A program made the position numbers and the translations under genes. From Desulfuromonas sp. KJ2020 (GTDB lineage: Bacteria; Desulfobacterota; Desulfuromonadia; Desulfuromonadales; SZUA-540): 64,000 nucleotides of DNA. Below are positions 61,657 to 64,000 of this stretch, in pieces. The stretch is from the NCBI RefSeq assembly GCF_024197615.1, contig NZ_JAKUKE010000001.1, forward strand, positions 1,282,773-1,346,772. Direction: 5' to 3'. The notes under the pieces were generated by a model. It made no database searches, was not told the origin of the DNA, and saw nothing but the letters and a program-made list of their open reading frames with translations. Position 1 is the first letter of the stretch. Each line of letters opens with the position of its first letter.

Positions 61657-62124
61657 TCAGATAAAATACATGAACCGATGATCGAGTTCTTTTTCCATCC
61701 CCATGTCTTTGGCCTTTTCGCAGAGGTCCTTGAGGGTCAGGGAGGCAAAATACTCGTTGAGGCGGCGGTTGGCTTCCGACCAGATACTCTGGGTTACGCA
61801 CTGGCCGTCGAAATCGCATTTGCCATGGCAGTCATCGGTTTCCTTGGTGCAGGAGACCAGAAAGAGCTCCCCTTCAGTAGCCAGGATGATATCGCTGACG
61901 CGGATCTCTTCCGGCTTGCGTGAGAGCACATACCCCCCCTGGGGGCCGCGCTTGCTTTTGAGCAAGCCCGCTTTTTTAAGGTCCTGGAAAATCTGTTCGA
62001 GGTAGCGAGGCGAAATGTCCTGCCGCCGGGAAATATCCTTGATCTGGGTGGGCAGGGCGCCGGAATGATAGGCCATGTCGAAAAGGGCTCTGACTCCATA
62101 ACGTCCTTTGGTCGAAAGCTTCAC
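61657..62124 (-). CDS. Rrf2/IscR-family transcriptional regulator
   Basis: This 155-residue regulator has an N-terminal winged helix ([55 protein letters not shown]). A four-Cys region follows ([19 protein letters not shown]), which may bind an iron-sulfur cluster; spacing differs from IscR. The start is GTG at 62124 with AAGGAG eight bases upstream. Coupling to cysK suggests cysteine or sulfide control like CymR or iron-sulfur sensing. Confidence 0.9.
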   Translation of the reverse strand: MKLSTKGRYGVRALFDMAYHSGALPTQIKDISRRQDISPRYLEQIFQDLKKAGLLKSKRGPQGGYVLSRKPEEIRVSDIILATEGELFLVSCTKETDDCHGKCDFDGQCVTQSIWSEANRRLNEYFASLTLKDLCEKAKDMGMEKELDHRFMYFI

Positions 62125-62152
62125 GGGAAATCTCCTTGTAAAGTGTGATGCC

Positions 62153-62183
62153 TGATTATCGTAAAGCTTATAATCAGTGTCAA
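62153..62183 (-). promoter_or_regulatory. Promoter with overlapping operator for rrf2-cysK
   Basis: Read on the minus strand, TTGACA (62178-62183) and GATAAT (62155-62160) are 17 bases apart, close to sigma-70 consensus. The inverted repeat TGATTAT/ATAATCA (62153-62159 and 62170-62176) covers the -10 and spacer, an ideal place for autorepression by the Rrf2 protein. Confidence 0.75.
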
Positions 62184-62267
62184 GAATTAAGCGACATTCT
62201 CCCTTGAATAAGGTGATTTTTTGATTTCCCATTACATAGAACTTTTGGCGTCTTTTGGAGTCCACCT

Positions 62268-62762
62268 ATGTCCAGCATCTCATCTCTTGACCCTGCCTTC
62301 TATCCGACCCCGGCGGCCCTGGTCACGTTCAATGGTCCCCAGGGTAAAACCTGCCTGCTTCCCTCCCCCTGGATGGGGATTGTCTGGTGCGATCCGCCGC
62401 TGTTGACCCTGGCTTTCCGGCACGGCTGTGCGGCCCGGCCTCTGATGCAGAAGGCCTCCCGGTTCGTGGTCAATCTTCCCCCCGATTCTCTCCTTGATTC
62501 GTCGCCGCTGATCCACTGGCTGATGACGAAGAATCCCGACATGGAGAGTGCGCCGGGACTGACGCCCTGGCAGGACCGGTTTATGGCGGTGGCGGCTATC
62601 GAAGAGTGTCCGGTGCAGCTGGTATGTGACCAGACCGAGGTGAACAGCCGTTACGGGCAGGATGTGCTCAGCGGCAGGGTGACAGCCCTGTATGCCAACA
62701 AGTCTCCCCTTCCTCTGGCCGAGCCGCTGGATTTTGGCCGCTACACGGTGGCTCGGCGTTAA
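62268..62762 (+). CDS. Flavin reductase-like domain protein
   Basis: This 164-residue protein has the split-barrel FMN-binding pattern of the flavin reductase-like family: YPTPAALVTFNGPQGKTCLL, PSPWMGIVWCDPPLLTLAF and FVVNLPPDSLL, with IEECPVQLVC in the second half. Such proteins in anaerobes bind FMN and reduce flavins or other acceptors. GGAG precedes the ATG at 62268. It is divergent from the rrf2-cysK operon. Confidence 0.88.
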   Translation: MSSISSLDPAFYPTPAALVTFNGPQGKTCLLPSPWMGIVWCDPPLLTLAFRHGCAARPLMQKASRFVVNLPPDSLLDSSPLIHWLMTKNPDMESAPGLTPWQDRFMAVAAIEECPVQLVCDQTEVNSRYGQDVLSGRVTALYANKSPLPLAEPLDFGRYTVARR

Positions 62763-62792
62763 CCGGCCGGCGCGCGCCGGCTCGCTAAAAAG

Positions 62793-62815
62793 AAAAGGGG
62801 CGCAACGCCCCTTTT
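62793..62815. terminator. Bidirectional terminator between convergent genes
   Basis: AAAAGGGGCG and CGCCCCTTTT flank CAA. It has A and T runs on both sides and serves both the flavin reductase-like gene (plus) and the malic enzyme gene (minus). Confidence 0.85.
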
Positions 62816-62844
62816 CCTGCCCCCATTCAGTTGTCTCAATCCGA

Positions 62845-64000
62845 TCACTCCCAAGGTTTGATGATGCCCGACTCCAGAGCGGCCCGCTCCACGGCCTCGG
62901 CCACCTTGGCGTGCACTTCTTTGTGCAGGATGGAAGGCACCAGTTCCCCCTCTTCGGCGCAGGCCGCGATGGCTTTGGCCGCGGCGATCTTCATCTTGTT
63001 GTTGATACGGGTGGCCCGCACGTTGAGGGCACCCCGGAAAATGCCGGGAAAGCCCAGGGCGTTGTTGACGCTCTTGCCGTCAGCGGCGAAGGAGGCTCCG
63101 GCCGCCATGGCGTCTTCCGGGGTGATTTCCGGGTTGGGATTGGACAGGGCCAGAATCACCTGGCCCTTGCGCACCATGGACGGTTTGATCAGGCCGGGAC
63201 AGCCGGTGGTGGCGATGACGATGTTCGATTCGGCCATGACATCGGCCAGGGTACCGGCTTCTCCACCGGCCTGTTCGAGCATGTCGCGTGATTCGGCCTT
63301 CAGGTCGGTACCCATGACCTTCTTGACGCCGTAGGAGAGGAGCAACTTGGAAATGCCCATGCCCGCCGCCCCCAGGCCAATGACACCGATGGTCGACTTG
63401 CTCAGCATAAGGCCGGAAAAATGGGTGGTGTTGAGCAGGGCCGCCAGTACCACGACCGCCGTACCGTGCTGGTCGTCATGCATGACCGGGATGTCCAGGG
63501 CCTCGTCCAGGGCATCCTCAATGGCGAAACACTCGGGGGCGGCGATATCTTCCAGCTTGATGGCGCCAAAGGTGGGAGCGATGTTTTTGACCGTGTCGAT
63601 GATGACCTGCGGATCCAGGCTCTCGATAAGGATGGGGATGCCGCTGACATTGACGAGGCGGTCGAAGAGGGCGGCCTTGCCTTCCATGACCGGCATGCCC
63701 GCCACCGCGCCGATATTGCCCAGGCCCAGAATGGCTGTGCCGTTGGTGACGATGGCCACCTGGTTGGGGATAGCTGTGTAGCGATAGGCCAGCTCGGGTT
63801 TCTTCTGGATGTCCCGGCAGATGGAAGCCACCCCCGGCGTGTAGAGCTTGCGGATGTCGCCGATGCTGTTGATGGGCAGCCGGCTCTTCATGGCGATCTT
63901 GCCCCCCTCATGCAACTGGTGCACGAGGTCGATAACCTCCTCGACGATAATGCCTTCGACCTTGGCGATATCGTCGAGAATCTTTTCCAGCTGCTCTTCC
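62845..64000 (-). CDS. Malic enzyme, partial (5' end outside the window)
   Basis: The frame stays open to the window edge, so the start is missing. It oxidatively decarboxylates malate to pyruvate. Motifs include KSRLPINSIGDIRKLYTPGV, VAIVTNGTAILGLGNIGAVA, MPVMEGKAALFDRLV, DDQHGTAVVVLAAL and VIGLGAAGMGISKLLLSYGV (NAD(P) binding). The residues before this (ILDDIAKVEGIIVEEVID) suggest an N-terminal regulatory extension. NAD or NADP preference is not clear. The gene ends near the shared terminator at 62793. Confidence 0.95.
   Translation of the reverse strand, partial: EEQLEKILDDIAKVEGIIVEEVIDLVHQLHEGGKIAMKSRLPINSIGDIRKLYTPGVASICRDIQKKPELAYRYTAIPNQVAIVTNGTAILGLGNIGAVAGMPVMEGKAALFDRLVNVSGIPILIESLDPQVIIDTVKNIAPTFGAIKLEDIAAPECFAIEDALDEALDIPVMHDDQHGTAVVVLAALLNTTHFSGLMLSKSTIGVIGLGAAGMGISKLLLSYGVKKVMGTDLKAESRDMLEQAGGEAGTLADVMAESNIVIATTGCPGLIKPSMVRKGQVILALSNPNPEITPEDAMAAGASFAADGKSVNNALGFPGIFRGALNVRATRINNKMKIAAAKAIAACAEEGELVPSILHKEVHAKVAEAVERAALESGIIKPWE

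Noticed and set aside
1-64000. CRISPR arrays, tRNA or rRNA genes, transposases, phage genes
   Set aside because: None seen on either strand; all long gaps were read and contain only hairpins, short repeats or promoter-like sequence.

Overview
The window looks like chromosome of a Desulfuromonadia bacterium (the Geobacter/Desulfuromonas/Pelobacter group of the former Deltaproteobacteria). This is inferred from the high GC content, a CheA-type operon with a c-type haem sensor, response regulators carrying DUF4388, DUF4911 and DUF362 proteins, trmFO next to topA, an acyl-CoA dehydrogenase fused to rubredoxin, and abundant c-type cytochrome and multicopper proteins. No rRNA, tRNA, CRISPR array, transposase or prophage gene was found. 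Both ends cut through coding neighbourhoods, and the malic enzyme at the right end is partial.

Region by region. 46-6761 (minus) is a six-gene chemosensory operon: stand-alone receiver, DUF4388-like protein, haem-binding HAMP membrane sensor, receiver-DUF4388 protein, Hpt-CheW protein, and hybrid CheA-receiver kinase. 7311-10687 (minus) is a polar amino acid ABC importer with two permeases. 10754-15649 (minus) holds a Cys-rich mini-protein, a MATE-like transporter, gph, an amino acid:Na+ symporter, a YggS-type protein and maf. 15709-17712 is a diguanylate cyclase. 18013-25340 (minus) is housekeeping: trmFO, topA, smg, dprA, a LysM protein and cpoB. 25527-27712 (plus) has a U32 peptidase-family protein and an outer-membrane barrel.

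27938-43257 (plus) is the most unusual part. A NarL-type two-component system is followed by eight exported or probably exported proteins: a CHRD/cadherin-like protein, a large two-haem cytochrome c peroxidase-family protein, three paralogous lipoproteins each with seven HAF-type repeats, two multicopper-oxidase-like proteins whose copper motifs are complementary, and a protein with two copies of an unrecognised module that also occurs in the CHRD protein. My reading is a cell-surface redox or metal-handling complex built around a split multicopper oxidase. This is inference from motifs and gene order.

43426-49467 is mixed metabolism: lipid kinase, two Nudix hydrolases, alanine dehydrogenase, OsmC-like protein and a DUF362 ferredoxin. 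49768-54597 (plus) looks like a proteostasis unit: an SPFH membrane protein, a double-AAA+ protein with a Lon-type protease domain, and Hsp20. 54823-62762 carries the acyl-CoA dehydrogenase-rubredoxin fusion, two MscS channels, a thermonuclease-like protein, a LarE-family protein, an Rrf2-cysK operon with a clear promoter/operator, and a flavin reductase-like protein. A malic enzyme runs off the right edge.
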